Assembly (NCBI RefSeq): GCF_034424155.1
Contig: NZ_CP139992.1
Span: forward strand, 2,000,012 to 2,064,011
Direction: 5' to 3'
DNA from: Hafnia alvei
GTDB lineage: Bacteria > Pseudomonadota > Gammaproteobacteria > Enterobacterales > Enterobacteriaceae
Length of the DNA: 64,000 bases
In this document: one piece after another, positions 63,720 to 64,000 of the stretch
Layout of the letters: the number at the start of each line of letters is the position of its first letter
Position numbering within the stretch: position 1 is the first letter of the stretch
Notes under the pieces: generated by a model
Told to the model about the DNA's origin: nothing
What the model saw: only the letters and a program-made list of their open reading frames with translations
Database searches by the model: none
Translations under genes and position numbers: made by a program

Positions 63720-63890
63720 TTCTATGACGCGGGCTTAATGCGAGCTCGCGTTAATGATTCTTTTTGGCGTTGTGTACCTTAGATTATGCGTTCCGCATCA
63801 AGAAAGAGGGGTAGGGCAAGGTTTTCCTGTTTGAAAACAACAACGCCAGCCATAAACCATGCCGCAAGGCACCATGGAGATAATAAGCAG
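63720..63890. promoter_or_regulatory. edd-eda intergenic region
   Basis: About 170 bases. GTTTTC-CTGTTT-GAAAAC at 63821-63838 is a perfect 6-bp inverted repeat of unknown meaning. GGAGA precedes the eda ATG. E. coli eda also has its own internal promoters. Confidence 0.35.
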
Positions 63891-64000
63891 ATGAAAAACT
63901 GGAAAGTAAGCGCCGAGTCAATCATGACAGCCGGCCCGGTTGTACCTGTAATCGTTATTAAAAAAATTGAGCAGGCTGTGCCTTTGGCTAAAGCGCTGGT
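63891..64000 (+). CDS. eda: KDPG/KHG aldolase, 3' truncated by window edge
   Basis: First 36 codons: [20 protein letters not shown] followed by [16 protein letters not shown]. This matches the start of E. coli Eda, which splits KDPG to pyruvate and glyceraldehyde 3-phosphate. It completes the zwf-pgl-edd-eda set; the rest lies beyond the window. Confidence 0.92.
   Translation, partial: MKNWKVSAESIMTAGPVVPVIVIKKIEQAVPLAKAL

Overview
The window is chromosomal DNA from a gamma-proteobacterium of the order Enterobacterales. Gene content, near-identity to Escherichia coli proteins (for example Prs, KdsA, RuvB, Zwf), ERIC-type repeats and the zwf-pgl-edd-eda order point to a Hafnia-like member (Hafniaceae). 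That placement is inference from gene content; no alignment was run. Most of the window is housekeeping backbone.

Layout: (1) 1-0.6 kb holds the 3' part of a PfkB-family sugar kinase. (2) 1-14 kb is ychF, pth, ychH, prs, the ispE/lolB pair, then hemA-prfA-prmC-sirB2-sirB1-kdsA (tetrapyrrole entry step, translation termination, LPS Kdo synthesis) and dauA. An ERIC element lies in the hemA leader. (3) 14-15.1 kb is a gene-poor, AT-rich gap with two candidate small ORFs. (4) 15.1-20.2 kb is the most striking locus: a UPF0303 gene, then a divergent cluster of HMA2-like proteins, a P/Q/M/H-rich membrane-anchored protein, two small glycine/alanine-rich membrane proteins and a P1B-type ATPase with an SCA motif. 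It resembles the ferrosome (fez) iron-storage organelle loci. A Fur-box-like site and a weaker FNR-like site lie in its divergent promoter. (5) 20.3-21.2 kb has two tRNA-Ser(GGA) copies flanking an ohr gene.

(6) 21.4-33.1 kb is an orphan YnjB-like binding protein, a POT peptide transporter, ghrA-ycdX-ycdY, yceB, mdtH, rimJ-yceH-mviM and murJ. (7) 33.2-43.5 kb is argS, yecM, a MalY/PatB-type lyase, cutC, cmoAB, an AroP-like permease, yecN and yecE. Between the permease and yecN lies a complete candidate type I toxin-antitoxin locus of the zor-orz kind: a 29-residue ZorO-like peptide with a long structured leader, and a divergently encoded antisense RNA of about 80 nt whose first 20 nt pair with that leader. 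(8) 43.6-45.5 kb is an isolated thioester-reductase-like SDR gene with AT-rich flanks.

(9) 45.5-51.2 kb is an FmdB zinc ribbon gene, aspS, nudB, yebC, ruvC and ruvAB. (10) 51.3-56.4 kb is the Zur-controlled znuCB/znuA zinc importer, mepM and lpxM. (11) 56.5-64 kb is pykA, hexR and the zwf-pgl-edd-eda genes for glucose-6-phosphate oxidation and the Entner-Doudoroff pathway, with a perfect HexR operator ahead of zwf. The eda gene runs off the right edge.

The two items most worth follow-up are the ferrosome-like cluster and the zor-orz-like toxin-antitoxin pair.
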